Shown here in pieces: positions 16,890-25,688 of a stretch of DNA of 64,000 nt. The DNA lies in contig CAKZZL010000036.1 in the NCBI GenBank assembly GCA_937884995.1, forward strand, positions 124,001-188,000. The letters run 5' to 3'. This stretch comes from an uncultured Clostridia bacterium. GTDB lineage: Bacteria > Bacillota > Clostridia > Oscillospirales > Acutalibacteraceae. The stretch's first letter is position 1. Each line of letters starts with the position of its first letter. Made by a program: the position numbers and the translations under genes. The notes under the pieces are model-generated. The model saw only the letters and a list, made by a program, of their open reading frames with translations. It searched no databases and had not been told where the DNA came from.

Positions 16890-17966
16890 TCAAAGAATAA
16901 TGAGTTCTTTTTTTGAGCCTGTGAGGTCCTCGCATCCGTTCTCTGTTATAACGACCATATCCTCTATTCTTACACCGAATTCCCCGGGTATGTAAATACC
17001 GGGTTCAACAGTTACAACCATGCCGGGTTTCAGGATGCTTTCTTCTGATGTGTTCAAAAAAGGAGGCTCATGTATTTCAATCCCGACACTATGTCCGGTC
17101 GAATGGGTAAAATATTCGCCGAAGCCTTCCTTTTCTATGACATCTCTTGAGATCTTATCTCCCTGGGCTCCGCTCATTCCGGCCTTAATGCTGTTTATAC
17201 ACTCCATTTGCGCCTTAAGTACTGTGTTATATACTTTTTTCATTTTCTCGCTGACACCAGCAAGAACTACTGTTCTGGTCATGTCACTGTGGTAACCGTT
17301 TACAATGGTTCCGAAATCCATCGTGATAAAGTCGCCGTTTTCCACTTTCTTAAATCCGGGAACACCATGAGGCATGGATGAGTTCTTACCGCTTACGGCT
17401 ATAGTCTCAAATGATAAAGCTTCTCCGCCGTGACTGAGCATATAGAAATCAAGTTCAAGCTGGATTTCTTTTTCTGTCATTCCTTCTTTTATGAATTTGC
17501 AAATATGGCTGAATGCTTCATCCGTAATTTTCTGAGCTGCCTTTATATTTCTTATTTCATTTTCATCCTTTACAGCTCTCATCTCTCCGATTATGCTGTC
17601 AAGGCTGTCATCTGCAATAATTTCCGTTTCATTTAATCTTTCGGACAAGATGCGATATAAATGCATGGTTGTTCTGCTTGATTCAAGAAGAAGTTTTTCA
17701 ACTTTCATATCAGACATCAGTTTTTTTATTTGTTCCCACAGATTATGTTCCTGCAGCAGCACTTTGCAATCTCTTACTGTATTTTCTGCTGCTTCTATAT
17801 ATCTTCCGTCAGTGATGAATATTGCGTCAGATGCATTTATTAAAAGAAAGCCGTCGGAAGACTCAAATCCCGTTAAATATTTCCTGTTTTCAGGTGACAT
17901 TACAAGGGCAGTGCAGTTATCCTGAATCCTGCTTAACGTATTTTTTATTGATTCTATTTTTGTCAT
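16890..17966 (-). CDS. M24 metallopeptidase, Xaa-Pro aminopeptidase type
   Basis: Cleaves N-terminal residues before proline; cytoplasmic. N-terminal creatinase domain (about 1-125), then the pita-bread domain with the five metal ligands: Asp in MDFGTIVNG and in YHSDMTRT, His in HSTGHSVGIEIHEPP, Glu in VTVEPGIY and in VRIEDMV. Start taken at the ATG at 17966, seven bases after GGAG; an in-frame ATG at 17972 is only one base from that site. 358 residues. It follows rpsU on the same strand, but rpsU has its own terminator between them. Confidence 0.9.
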   Translation of the reverse strand: MTKIESIKNTLSRIQDNCTALVMSPENRKYLTGFESSDGFLLINASDAIFITDGRYIEAAENTVRDCKVLLQEHNLWEQIKKLMSDMKVEKLLLESSRTTMHLYRILSERLNETEIIADDSLDSIIGEMRAVKDENEIRNIKAAQKITDEAFSHICKFIKEGMTEKEIQLELDFYMLSHGGEALSFETIAVSGKNSSMPHGVPGFKKVENGDFITMDFGTIVNGYHSDMTRTVVLAGVSEKMKKVYNTVLKAQMECINSIKAGMSGAQGDKISRDVIEKEGFGEYFTHSTGHSVGIEIHEPPFLNTSEESILKPGMVVTVEPGIYIPGEFGVRIEDMVVITENGCEDLTGSKKELIIL

Positions 17967-18001
17967 AATCATTCTCCAAACTAATTTTTTTGCAAAAATA
18001 A

Positions 18002-18026
18002 CGGGCTTTAGGTTTCCCCAAGCCCG
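18002..18026 (-). terminator. Terminator of rpsU
   Basis: Minus strand CGGGCTT (18026-18020) pairs with AAGCCCG (18008-18002), followed by TTATTTTTG. It sits 40 bp after the rpsU stop. Confidence 0.82.
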
Positions 18027-18065
18027 CTCATTTGTAATTAATCCATAACTACCAAAAGCGAAAGA

Positions 18066-18242
18066 TTATTTATACTTACGCTTACGTGCAGCTTCAGACT
18101 TTTTCTTTCTCTTTACAGAAGGCTTTTCATAATGTTCTCTTTTGCGAACTTCCTGAATAACGCCGTCACGAGAAGTCTGTCTTTTGAATCTTCTGAGAGC
18201 ACTCTCAAGTGATTCATTCTCTTTAACTTTTACCTGACTCAC
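18066..18242 (-). CDS. rpsU: 30S ribosomal protein S21
   Basis: 58-residue basic protein of the small subunit, read directly from the minus strand: begins MSQVKVKENESLESALRRFK, continues RQTSRDGVIQEVRKREHYEK and ends in a Lys/Arg-rich tail (KPSVKRKKKSEAARKRKYK), which is S21. GTG start at 18242 with GGGAGGG seven bases upstream. It has a consensus promoter and its own terminator, so it is a single-gene unit. Confidence 0.96.
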   Translation of the reverse strand: MSQVKVKENESLESALRRFKRQTSRDGVIQEVRKREHYEKPSVKRKKKSEAARKRKYK

Positions 18243-18278
18243 TTTAATTCCCTCCCTTTATGTTGGGATATTGCGGAT

Positions 18279-18307
18279 ATTATACAATAATAAATTTTAA
18301 CTGTCAA
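18279..18307 (-). promoter_or_regulatory. Promoter of rpsU
   Basis: TTGACA (18307-18302), 17-bp spacer, TATAAT (18284-18279): perfect consensus on both boxes, as expected for a ribosomal protein gene. Confidence 0.85.
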
Positions 18308-18400
18308 CAAATAGATAAAAAAAACAAAAAAAAGTTGCAAAAAATGTGGTTTGTTCATAATTTGTTCATAGTTTTGTGTAAAGTTTGTTACAATCTTGTG

Positions 18401-18587
18401 ATATTCTTAAGCCGTGAAAAGTGGCTGACCCCCACTATCACGATTTTGACTTACATTGCAATCATTTATACCCGGATGATTGTTTATGACGCCTCATTAC
18501 GGCTTTGTTAGGGTACACAGGTCGTATGCAGAATGTCATAAGAGGAATAACCGATAGCGTATGCTATCGGTTTTCCTCTTTTTTAAT
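18401..18587 (+). ncRNA. Candidate orphan structured RNA with its own terminator
   Basis: No gene fits here, yet a strong plus-strand terminator ends the region. A possible promoter is TTCATA (18365-18370), 18 bp, TACAAT (18389-18394). Predicted pairing: AAGCCGT (18409-18415) with ACGGCTT (18499-18505) closing a branched fold. Inside it are one hairpin with GTGG/CCAC (18421-18424 with 18432-18435) and a perfect 7-bp hairpin CAATCAT/ATGATTG (18459-18465 with 18476-18482). A length of about 187 nt would suit a 6S-like RNA, but I see no diagnostic motif, and a leader whose gene was lost is also possible. Confidence 0.45.
18541..18580 (+). terminator. Strong intrinsic terminator
   Basis: Long hairpin: AACCGATAGC (18549-18558) pairs with GCTATCGGTT (18563-18572), extended by AGAGG with CCTCT, followed by a T-run. 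The T-run is on the plus strand, so it ends the orphan transcript upstream; it may also stop the dehydrogenase mRNA from the other side. Confidence 0.85.
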
Positions 18588-19546
18588 CACAAATTAACCG
18601 TATTTTGAACTTCTCCTCTTAGATATGATTTCACATTTTCTTCGAGAATTTTCATAAGTCTTTTTCGGGTTTCAAAACCTGCCCAAGCAATATGCGGTGT
18701 TATGTAACAATTCTTTGCGCTGAGAAGCGGATTGTCTGCCTGAGGTGGTTCCTGAGTCAGAACATCAAGTCCTGCCGCTCTCACCTTTCCGCTGTTCAAC
18801 CCGTCGGCAAGCGCCTTGCTGTTGACAACCGGGCCGCGCGATGTGTTTATTATAATGACATTATCCTTACAATCATTTATGAATTTATCATCCAGAAGAT
18901 TTTCCGTTTCTTTTGTGAGCGGGCAATGAAAACTGATTATATCGCTTTCTTTTTTTATATCATCCAAACTTGACCATTTGAAATTTTTCCTGTGTGATTG
19001 ATCAGTTTCATGACCCGATACGGCAATGACATTCATATTGAAAGCCTCTGCTATATCTGCCACTCTTTGTCCTATTTTACCAAAGCCTACGATACCGATT
19101 GTTTTGCCGGACAATTCCGTGAGAGGCGTTTTCCAATAGCAAAAGTCCGGGCAATTAACCCAGTCACCTTTATGTACACTTTCAGAATGGACTGCCACAG
19201 AGTTTGTTATTTCAAGAATAAATGCAAATACCAGTTGTGCAACTGCTTCAGTTGAATAAGAAGGAATATTGGAGACGGGAATATTTCTTTTCTTTGCATA
19301 GTCAATATCGCATATGTTATATCCCGTAGATTCCAGGGCAATAAACTTAAGTTTCGGAAGCTGCTCCATAATTTCTGCGGATAGAACCGTCTTGTTAGTT
19401 ATAACTATATCCGCATCCTTTGCGCGTTCCACTACCTGATCCGCTGTTGTTCTGTCATATATATCGCAATCTCCCAGTTCTTTCAGCCAGTCCCACGACA
19501 AATCTCCCGGGTTTAATGCATAGGCATCCAATACTGTAATTTTCAT
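18587..19546 (-). CDS. D-2-hydroxyacid dehydrogenase (glycerate dehydrogenase-like)
   Basis: NAD(P)-dependent oxidoreductase of the D-isomer family, about 319 residues. The Rossmann loop is GIVGFGKIGQRVA (about 147-159); catalytic residues are Arg in INTSRGPVVN, Glu in the following helix (LDVLTQEPP) and His in ITPHIAWAG. The closest recognisable type is hydroxypyruvate/glycerate dehydrogenase, but substrate is not fixed by sequence. The ATG at 19546 is preferred; a GTG nine bases upstream is too close to AAAGG. Monocistronic, divergent from the membrane protein gene. Confidence 0.87.
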   Translation of the reverse strand: MKITVLDAYALNPGDLSWDWLKELGDCDIYDRTTADQVVERAKDADIVITNKTVLSAEIMEQLPKLKFIALESTGYNICDIDYAKKRNIPVSNIPSYSTEAVAQLVFAFILEITNSVAVHSESVHKGDWVNCPDFCYWKTPLTELSGKTIGIVGFGKIGQRVADIAEAFNMNVIAVSGHETDQSHRKNFKWSSLDDIKKESDIISFHCPLTKETENLLDDKFINDCKDNVIIINTSRGPVVNSKALADGLNSGKVRAAGLDVLTQEPPQADNPLLSAKNCYITPHIAWAGFETRKRLMKILEENVKSYLRGEVQNTVNL

Positions 19547-19615
19547 AAACTTCACAACCTTTACTTTCGTATAACATACATTTTATCATAACTATATATA
19601 TTATACTACAAAATA

Positions 19616-19644
19616 TTGACCTTTTAGCCTAAATAATATAAAAT
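19616..19644 (+). promoter_or_regulatory. Promoter of the membrane protein-galK run
   Basis: TTGACC (19616-19621), 17-bp spacer, TAAAAT (19639-19644), 51 bp before the start at 19696. Confidence 0.68.
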
Positions 19645-19695
19645 ATACTGTGTGTTTTTTCACACGATAATTAGTTTTCAAGGTGAACACATTTT

Positions 19696-20460
19696 ATGGA
19701 AAAGAAAAATCTGGACCGAAAAGGTGCACTGAATTACACATCTATTATTTTATATATCATTGCATTGATACTCGGTGTACTCACCTTCGTTCTTGATTCA
19801 ACAGATGTAGGTGCCGAAGGCTGGGGCAAATTCATGGAAGAACTGAATGAGATTCAGGACCTTATCAGGAATTTGGATAATAACTGGCTGATCCTTTTGG
19901 CAATTTTTTGTGTATACATGCTTAAAAACTTCATACCTATACCATTTCCCTTTATTTTCATGATGGTCGGAGCCATTTATGGAAAGAACTGGGCAGTTAT
20001 AATAAATGTATGCGGCTACACGTTACTCCTTCTTACTAAATATTTTTGGGGACGCAAGATGGGCGGAGGCACAGCAGTTAAGCAGCTGAAGAAGTATGAC
20101 AATGTACGTGAAATGATGTACAGACCCGGTAAAGTTAAATTCGGAGTTTTGATATTTGCAAGGCTCTGTCCATCAATACCGGTAAGCATTGTAAGTAAGA
20201 TATACGGTGGTATGAAATATCCTATTATTCCATTTCTTTTTGCATCAATTGTTGGATTTTTCCCGAAAATATGGACATATTCAAGAGTCCTGGGTCAGTA
20301 TGTCAATCAGCCTTTCACATGGAAATTTATGGGGCCAATAGTAGGGCTTCTCGTTTTGTCCGGTACTGCGGCACTGGTTGCCAATACAATACTTAACAAA
20401 AAGCATAAAAAAAGTGAAGACAAGGAGAAAGAAACAGAAAATGAATTCCAGGAAAATTAA
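19696..20460 (+). CDS. TVP38/DedA-type (VTT domain) membrane protein
   Basis: 254 residues with about five or six hydrophobic segments. The VTT/SNARE-associated core is visible: a re-entrant loop PIPFPFIFMMVGAIYGK (about 76-92) and FARLCPSIPVSIVSKIYGG (about 154-172), matching the family's F-x-R-x-P-x-x-P pattern. VTT proteins act in lipid transport or membrane homeostasis; the substrate here is unknown. The charged tail overlaps the start of galK by 20 bp, so the two are coupled. Confidence 0.83.
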   Translation: MEKKNLDRKGALNYTSIILYIIALILGVLTFVLDSTDVGAEGWGKFMEELNEIQDLIRNLDNNWLILLAIFCVYMLKNFIPIPFPFIFMMVGAIYGKNWAVIINVCGYTLLLLTKYFWGRKMGGGTAVKQLKKYDNVREMMYRPGKVKFGVLIFARLCPSIPVSIVSKIYGGMKYPIIPFLFASIVGFFPKIWTYSRVLGQYVNQPFTWKFMGPIVGLLVLSGTAALVANTILNKKHKKSEDKEKETENEFQEN

Positions 20461-21715
20461 GGAACTTATAAGACAAGGCGAATACGATAACAGATTTGCC
20501 AAAATATATATAAACGAAGATCTTAATGCTCAACGTGAAAGATACATAGGTCTGGTTGAAGACTATGAAGAGATTTTCGGGAACGATGCTGACCTTCGTT
20601 TCTTCTCCGCGCCCGGTCGTACGGAAGTATGCGGAAACCATACAGACCATAATCACGGGAAAGTCCTCGCAGCAAGCATTAATCTTGATGCTGTTGCCGT
20701 GGCATCAAAAAATGATGACAATATCATACGTGTTAAGTCACGCGGATATAAGATGGATATAGCAGAAGTGGATGACATGTCTATTCACGAGGAAGAGACA
20801 GGACACTCCGCATCTCTTGTAAGAGGCATTTGCGCCGGCTTTATAAAGAACGGTTACAATGTCGGCGGTTTTGACGCATGCACGGTTTCAAATGTGCTTT
20901 CCGGTTCAGGTCTTTCCTCTTCTGCAGCATTCGAAGTGCTTCTCGGCACCATATTGAATCACTTATATAACGACGGCAAGGTTGATCCTGTTACGATAGC
21001 AAAGATAGCCCAATATGCGGAAAATGAATATTTCGGCAAGCCTTGCGGACTGATGGATCAGATGGCATGCTCCGTAGGTTCATTTGTAACCATAGATTTT
21101 AAGAATCCGACAGAGCCTGTTATTCAGGATATCAAATTTGATTTTGCTTCCTGTAATCACAGCCTTTGTATTGTTGATACAAAAGGCAGTCATTCGGATC
21201 TGACCGATGAATATGCTGCAATCAGAACCGAGATGGAAGATGTCGCTGCACAATTCGGCAAAGAAGTTCTCCGCGATCTTGATGAGGAAGACTTTATCAA
21301 GAAAATTCCCGAAATCAGGAAAGTCTGCGGTGACAGAGCTGTTCTCAGAGCGATTCATTTCTTTAATGATAACAAAAGAGTTGAAAAAGAGGTTGCAGCT
21401 CTCAATGCCAACGATTTTGACACTTTCAAAGCATTGACTGTTGAAAGCGGATTTTCTTCATATATGTATAATCAAAATGTATTTTCTACAAAGTATCCGA
21501 CTCAGCAGCCTGTATCGCTTGCTCTCTCATTATCGGAATCTATCTTAAAGGGCAAGGGTGCATGGCGTGTACACGGTGGAGGATTTGCAGGCACAATTCA
21601 GGCTTTTGTCCCGAACGACCTGCTCGATGAATATAAAGAAAAAATAGAAGCCGTATTCGGTTCGGATTCATGTTACATATTGGCAATCCGTCCGGTTGGC
21701 GGAACTGAAATATAG
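20441..21715 (+). CDS. galK: Galactokinase
   Basis: GHMP kinase making galactose-1-phosphate (Leloir pathway). Motif 1 is FSAPGRTEVCGNHTDHNHG with the sugar-contacting His-Thr-Asp, the ATP loop is VLSGSGLSSSAAFEV, and motif 3 is VHGGGFAGTIQAF. 425 residues. The ATG at 20441 lies inside the end of the upstream gene, with AAGGAG 13 bases upstream, a long spacing. No galT or galE neighbour is visible; the GH36 alpha-galactosidase at 36-38 kb could supply the galactose. Confidence 0.93.
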   Translation: MNSRKIKELIRQGEYDNRFAKIYINEDLNAQRERYIGLVEDYEEIFGNDADLRFFSAPGRTEVCGNHTDHNHGKVLAASINLDAVAVASKNDDNIIRVKSRGYKMDIAEVDDMSIHEEETGHSASLVRGICAGFIKNGYNVGGFDACTVSNVLSGSGLSSSAAFEVLLGTILNHLYNDGKVDPVTIAKIAQYAENEYFGKPCGLMDQMACSVGSFVTIDFKNPTEPVIQDIKFDFASCNHSLCIVDTKGSHSDLTDEYAAIRTEMEDVAAQFGKEVLRDLDEEDFIKKIPEIRKVCGDRAVLRAIHFFNDNKRVEKEVAALNANDFDTFKALTVESGFSSYMYNQNVFSTKYPTQQPVSLALSLSESILKGKGAWRVHGGGFAGTIQAFVPNDLLDEYKEKIEAVFGSDSCYILAIRPVGGTEI

Positions 21716-21729
21716 TAAGGGTGATAATT

Positions 21730-22716
21730 TTGACAACATTAGAACTTATCAAAACACTTACCTCAATAACATCTGTTTCAGGCGAAGAACATAGCTCCTT
21801 TGAATCCTTGAAGGAGCTTTTTTCTCGTTACGGCGATGTATCTGAGGATACTCTTCATAATGTATTGGTACATAAAAAGGGTAATGGTAAAAAAATCCTC
21901 TTGGATGCGCACATCGATACAATAGGTTTTGTAGTTACCGAAATACTCGATGGCTTTTTAAGAGTATCCAAAGTCGGCGGCATAGATTTCCGTGTAACTG
22001 AAGGCGCAAAACTTCTGGTACATGGCAAAAAAGACCTTGATGCCGTTGTTTCTGCCATACCTCCTCATTTGTCTGATGAAAACAAAGTGAGTGATGACGG
22101 CACACTTTTAATTGATCTGGGTATGGGAAAAGATGAATTAACAAATCTGGTTGCGCTAGGCGATAAAGTTTCATTTGCAGCATCTTTTTCTGAACTCTGT
22201 GACGATATAATCTCAACTCCCTATCTTGATGACAGAGCCGGGGATGTTGTTTTACTGAATGCTCTCAGTCTAGAAAATTCTGATAACGATATCACATTGA
22301 TGCTGTCCGCACAGGAAGAAACCGATTGTTCCGGCTCAAGGACCGGCGCATATCATCAGGAATACGATTTATGTGTTGCCGTTGATGTTTCTTTCGCATA
22401 TACACCTGACTGCAAGGAATCCGAATGCGGTAAGATTCATGCAGGTCCGATGATAGGATTTTCTCCTATTCTCTCCCGCGAGTTTTCCGAAAAGCTGGTG
22501 ACCATAGCGTCCAGAGACAGCATTCCTTATCAAAGAGAAATCATGAGCGGACGAACAGGTACAAATGCTGATGGTATTGCCATAACCCGACAGGGAATTC
22601 CGACAGCACTTGTATCCATCCCTATAAAGTATATGCACACTCCGATAGAGTGCTGCGCTGTTTCCGATCTTGATAACTGCAGTAAACTTATTGCAAAATT
22701 CATTGAGGAGGTTTAA
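21730..22716 (+). CDS. M42 family metallo-aminopeptidase (first of two)
   Basis: Dinuclear metal aminopeptidase of the glutamyl aminopeptidase/endoglucanase M group. Ligands: His/Asp in DAHIDTIGFV, bridging Asp in YLDDRAGD, catalytic Glu pair in SAQEETDCSGS, Asp in VAVDVSFAY and His in KYMHTPIE. TTG start at 21730 preferred, seven bases after AAGGGTG; a GTG at 21721 overlaps that site. 328 residues. Followed after two bases by a second M42 gene, a probable hetero-oligomer or two specificities. Confidence 0.88.
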   Translation: MTTLELIKTLTSITSVSGEEHSSFESLKELFSRYGDVSEDTLHNVLVHKKGNGKKILLDAHIDTIGFVVTEILDGFLRVSKVGGIDFRVTEGAKLLVHGKKDLDAVVSAIPPHLSDENKVSDDGTLLIDLGMGKDELTNLVALGDKVSFAASFSELCDDIISTPYLDDRAGDVVLLNALSLENSDNDITLMLSAQEETDCSGSRTGAYHQEYDLCVAVDVSFAYTPDCKESECGKIHAGPMIGFSPILSREFSEKLVTIASRDSIPYQREIMSGRTGTNADGIAITRQGIPTALVSIPIKYMHTPIECCAVSDLDNCSKLIAKFIEEV

Positions 22717-22718
22717 GA

Positions 22719-23729
22719 ATGAATATTGATAATTTGAAAGTCCTTTGCGACACTAACGGGACCTCTGGAGATGAAAGCAAAGTCAGAGAAGCAATAATAT
22801 CTATGCTCCCTGATTTTTGCACTTATACAGTTGATAACATGGGCAACCTGATTGTGAGGAACAATAAGCCGTGCAAAGAAGACAAGCTTGCGCTCTTTGC
22901 TCACATGGATGAGGTTGGCTTCATAGTCACATATATTACAGATGACGGCTATCTTTACCTAAGTCCTGTAGGCGGAATCAACAATTCAGCTCTCTTCGGC
23001 AAAAAGGTATCCGTTAAGGGGCATATCGGACTTGCAGGCGGTAAAGCCATTCACCAATGCAGCAAGGAAGAAAGTGAAAAGATTCCCGACATATCTGACA
23101 TTAAGGTTGACTTCGGATACAAGAACAAGGAACAGGCAATGAAAGACGTAAATCTAGGCGATTACGGATATTTTCTTCCTGATTTTGTTGAGTTCGGAGA
23201 CAAGATGATAAAATCAAAAGCCATTGATGACCGTTTCGGATGTCTTGTCCTTATAGACATACTCAAAAAGGCAGATTTTGCTTTAACGGCAGTTTTCACG
23301 GTACAGGAGGAAATCGGCATTCGCGGTGCGACAGTTGCTGCTTCGTGTCTTAATCCCGACTTTGCCATAGTTGTTGAATCCACAACAGCATCTGACCTTC
23401 CGGATACAGCTGACCATAAAAAAGTATGCAAGCTTAAAGAAGGCGCTGTCATTTCATTCATGGATAAGGGCACGATTTATGATCATAAGCTCTATACCGA
23501 GGCTATGGCATTGGCAAAAGAAAAGAATATAAAGGCACAGACAAAAACACTCATAGCAGGAGGCAATGACGCAGCTGCTGTTCACAAAGCTGCAGACGGA
23601 GTAAAAGTAATTACTGCTTCTCTTCCCTGCAGATATATTCATTCAGCTTCTTCGGTTGCATCTTGTTATGACATGGACAGTGTGGAAAAGATTGTTTTTG
23701 AGCTGGCTGAAAGATACGCAAATGGTTAA
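22719..23729 (+). CDS. M42 family metallo-aminopeptidase (second of two)
   Basis: Paralogue of the preceding gene, 336 residues, preceded by GAGGAGG. Ligands are again seen: FAHMDEVGFIV, AIDDRFGCLV, VQEEIGIRGA, VVESTTASD and YIHSAS. M42 enzymes form dodecameric shells that trim peptides in the cytoplasm. The pair is followed without a gap by a GNAT gene, so peptide turnover and N-acetylation genes share an mRNA. Confidence 0.9.
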   Translation: MNIDNLKVLCDTNGTSGDESKVREAIISMLPDFCTYTVDNMGNLIVRNNKPCKEDKLALFAHMDEVGFIVTYITDDGYLYLSPVGGINNSALFGKKVSVKGHIGLAGGKAIHQCSKEESEKIPDISDIKVDFGYKNKEQAMKDVNLGDYGYFLPDFVEFGDKMIKSKAIDDRFGCLVLIDILKKADFALTAVFTVQEEIGIRGATVAASCLNPDFAIVVESTTASDLPDTADHKKVCKLKEGAVISFMDKGTIYDHKLYTEAMALAKEKNIKAQTKTLIAGGNDAAAVHKAADGVKVITASLPCRYIHSASSVASCYDMDSVEKIVFELAERYANG

Positions 23730-24402
23730 GCTTATTAAAGGCAAACTTCCGCGTGAACTCTTTGATTTTTTAGGTATAAAGAGATCTGCAGTTTTATCAT
23801 CCTATACATCTCTCTTTTGCGAAGATTATTCTGATAACGAGATATATTTGCAATACTCTTCGGAGCAGATTTCATCTGCATTTGCAAATTTTGCCGATAA
23901 GAGTCTGCTTTTCGTTTCAAAAGACACTGACTATGATGAGCTTAAATTTGCCTTAAACAGCAATCTGCTTTCCACTGACATTCTCCCTTTCAAAAAGTAT
24001 GGCAGTCTTTTTCTTTTATCCTGCGATTCAAATGGAGAAAATGAAGAAAGTGAATTTGACATCTCGGATATTCCCTTAAATCTTATACTGGATGACGAAC
24101 GTGTAATTGAAAAGAAAAAATATTTATATATTAAAGGTAAGTGCAGGCCTTTTGCACTGACAAAGGATGAAATCGTCTGTGCTTTCGGACTCTTGTCAAT
24201 TTCCGATGATTACAATATCATTTCGGACATATATACAAGGCCAAAGTTCAGAAGAAAGGGATATGCATCCGAAATTATATACAATCTTCTTTCCATGGCT
24301 CCCGCAGGAAAGATATATACCATATGTGAAGAAGAACTTCTTTCACTCTATCTAAGCATTGGATTTTCTCCATGCGGCGAAATTAATAAATACATAATTT
24401 AA
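23722..24402 (+). CDS. GNAT-family N-acetyltransferase
   Basis: 226 residues; the recognisable acetyl-CoA fold is the C-terminal third: IISDIYTRPKFRRKGYASEI, in which R-R-K-G-Y-A is the pyrophosphate loop, then LYLSIGFSPCGE. The N-terminal 140 residues are not recognised. ATG at 23722 overlaps the upstream stop by 8 bp. Substrate unknown. Confidence 0.8.
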   Translation: MVKLIKGKLPRELFDFLGIKRSAVLSSYTSLFCEDYSDNEIYLQYSSEQISSAFANFADKSLLFVSKDTDYDELKFALNSNLLSTDILPFKKYGSLFLLSCDSNGENEESEFDISDIPLNLILDDERVIEKKKYLYIKGKCRPFALTKDEIVCAFGLLSISDDYNIISDIYTRPKFRRKGYASEIIYNLLSMAPAGKIYTICEEELLSLYLSIGFSPCGEINKYII

Positions 24403-24413
24403 AGGAAAAACCT

Positions 24414-25688
24414 ATGTTGGATTTTAAGATTTCAGATAAAATCAAAGACCTATCAAGGCTTGCTGAGGCAAAAGCAGAAGCAGGCTTTGCAAGAGTTGAG
24501 AAAATCACTGAATACAACCAATTGAAAGTCCTTTCAGCCTTTATAAAGAACAATGTGGATGATACAGACTTTAATACCACAACAGGATATGGATATGGTG
24601 ACAAGGGCAGACAAAAGCTTGATGACCTGATCGCAGACATTTTCGGGACTGAGAAAGCCATCATCAGGGCCGGCGCCCTTTCGTGTGGCACACATACTTT
24701 AGGTGTTTGTCTCTATGGAATGCTTCGTCCCGGCGATACTATGCTTGTGGTTACGGGAAGTCCTTATGATACTTTACATTCTGTAATCGGTCTTACAGAA
24801 AAGAGTAAAGGAAACGGAACATTAATTGATTTCGGAATAAAATATGAGCAAATTGACTTAAGAGATGATGAGAGTATAGATCTTGATGCCATTGAAAAAA
24901 GGCTTAAAGAAGACTTTGTTAAAATGGTATATATTCAAAGATCCCGCGGTTATGAACTGAGGCACAGTATTTCTGTATCTGAAATCGAAAGTTTGTCAAA
25001 GCTTGTACATTCAGTAAGTCCCGAGAGCATTGTCATGGTTGATAATTGCTATGGAGAATTCACGGAAGAAAAAGAACCGACAGATGTCGGAGCAGATATA
25101 ATGGCGGGGTCTCTTATTAAAAACATGGGCGGAGGAATTGCTCCCTCCGGCGGATATATAGCAGGAAAGTCTGCGCTTATTGACTTATGCGCTTACAGAC
25201 TTAACACTCCGGGTCTTGGTGCACAGGTAGGGGCAACACTCGGGCAAAACAGAAGTCTCTTTATGGGCATTTTCAATGCTCCTCATGTAGTTGGAGAAGC
25301 TCTTAAAACAGCAATCTTTGCAGCATCCCTTTTTACTGAGATGGGCTTTAAGGTTACCCCATCTGCACTTGAGGAGAGACATGATATCATACAGGCAATT
25401 TGTCTTGAAAACAGTGATAACCTTATATCTTTCTGCAAAGGTATGCAAAAAGGATCACCTGTTGAATCCCAGGTTGTCCCGGAAGCTTCGGATATGCCCG
25501 GCTATGACAGCAAAATCATAAGTGCCGGAGGTGCTTTCACATCCGGTTCCACAATAGAACTTTCTGCTGATGCTCCTCTGCGCGAGCCTTTCGCCGTATG
25601 GATGCAAGGTTCTCTGAATTATGTTTCCGGCAAAATCGGAGTAATGCTGGCAGCGCAGGAACTTTACAAGAAAGGAGCAGTAAAATGA
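24414..25688 (+). CDS. PLP-dependent methionine gamma-lyase-like protein (aluminium-resistance family)
   Basis: Fold-type I PLP enzyme of 424 residues, of the family often named aluminium resistance protein or YnbB. Seen: TTGYGYGDKGRQKLD, the cofactor region GALSCGTHTLGVCL, MVDNCYGEF with the pyridine-binding Asp, and the PLP Lys in GSLIKNMGGGIAPSGGYIAG. The name reflects homology to methionine gamma-lyase; the true substrate is not established. Its stop overlaps the next gene's ATG (ATGA). Confidence 0.86.
   Translation: MLDFKISDKIKDLSRLAEAKAEAGFARVEKITEYNQLKVLSAFIKNNVDDTDFNTTTGYGYGDKGRQKLDDLIADIFGTEKAIIRAGALSCGTHTLGVCLYGMLRPGDTMLVVTGSPYDTLHSVIGLTEKSKGNGTLIDFGIKYEQIDLRDDESIDLDAIEKRLKEDFVKMVYIQRSRGYELRHSISVSEIESLSKLVHSVSPESIVMVDNCYGEFTEEKEPTDVGADIMAGSLIKNMGGGIAPSGGYIAGKSALIDLCAYRLNTPGLGAQVGATLGQNRSLFMGIFNAPHVVGEALKTAIFAASLFTEMGFKVTPSALEERHDIIQAICLENSDNLISFCKGMQKGSPVESQVVPEASDMPGYDSKIISAGGAFTSGSTIELSADAPLREPFAVWMQGSLNYVSGKIGVMLAAQELYKKGAVK

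Noticed and set aside
18260..18511. 83-codon plus-strand frame in the orphan RNA region
   Set aside because: No ribosome site, atypical composition, and it runs through the rpsU promoter and the RNA hairpins.
25598..25684. Longer N-terminus for the phosphohexomutase (start at 25598)
   Set aside because: Lies fully inside the upstream PLP gene; the ATG at 25685 overlaps the stop in the usual coupled way and gives the normal N-terminus.
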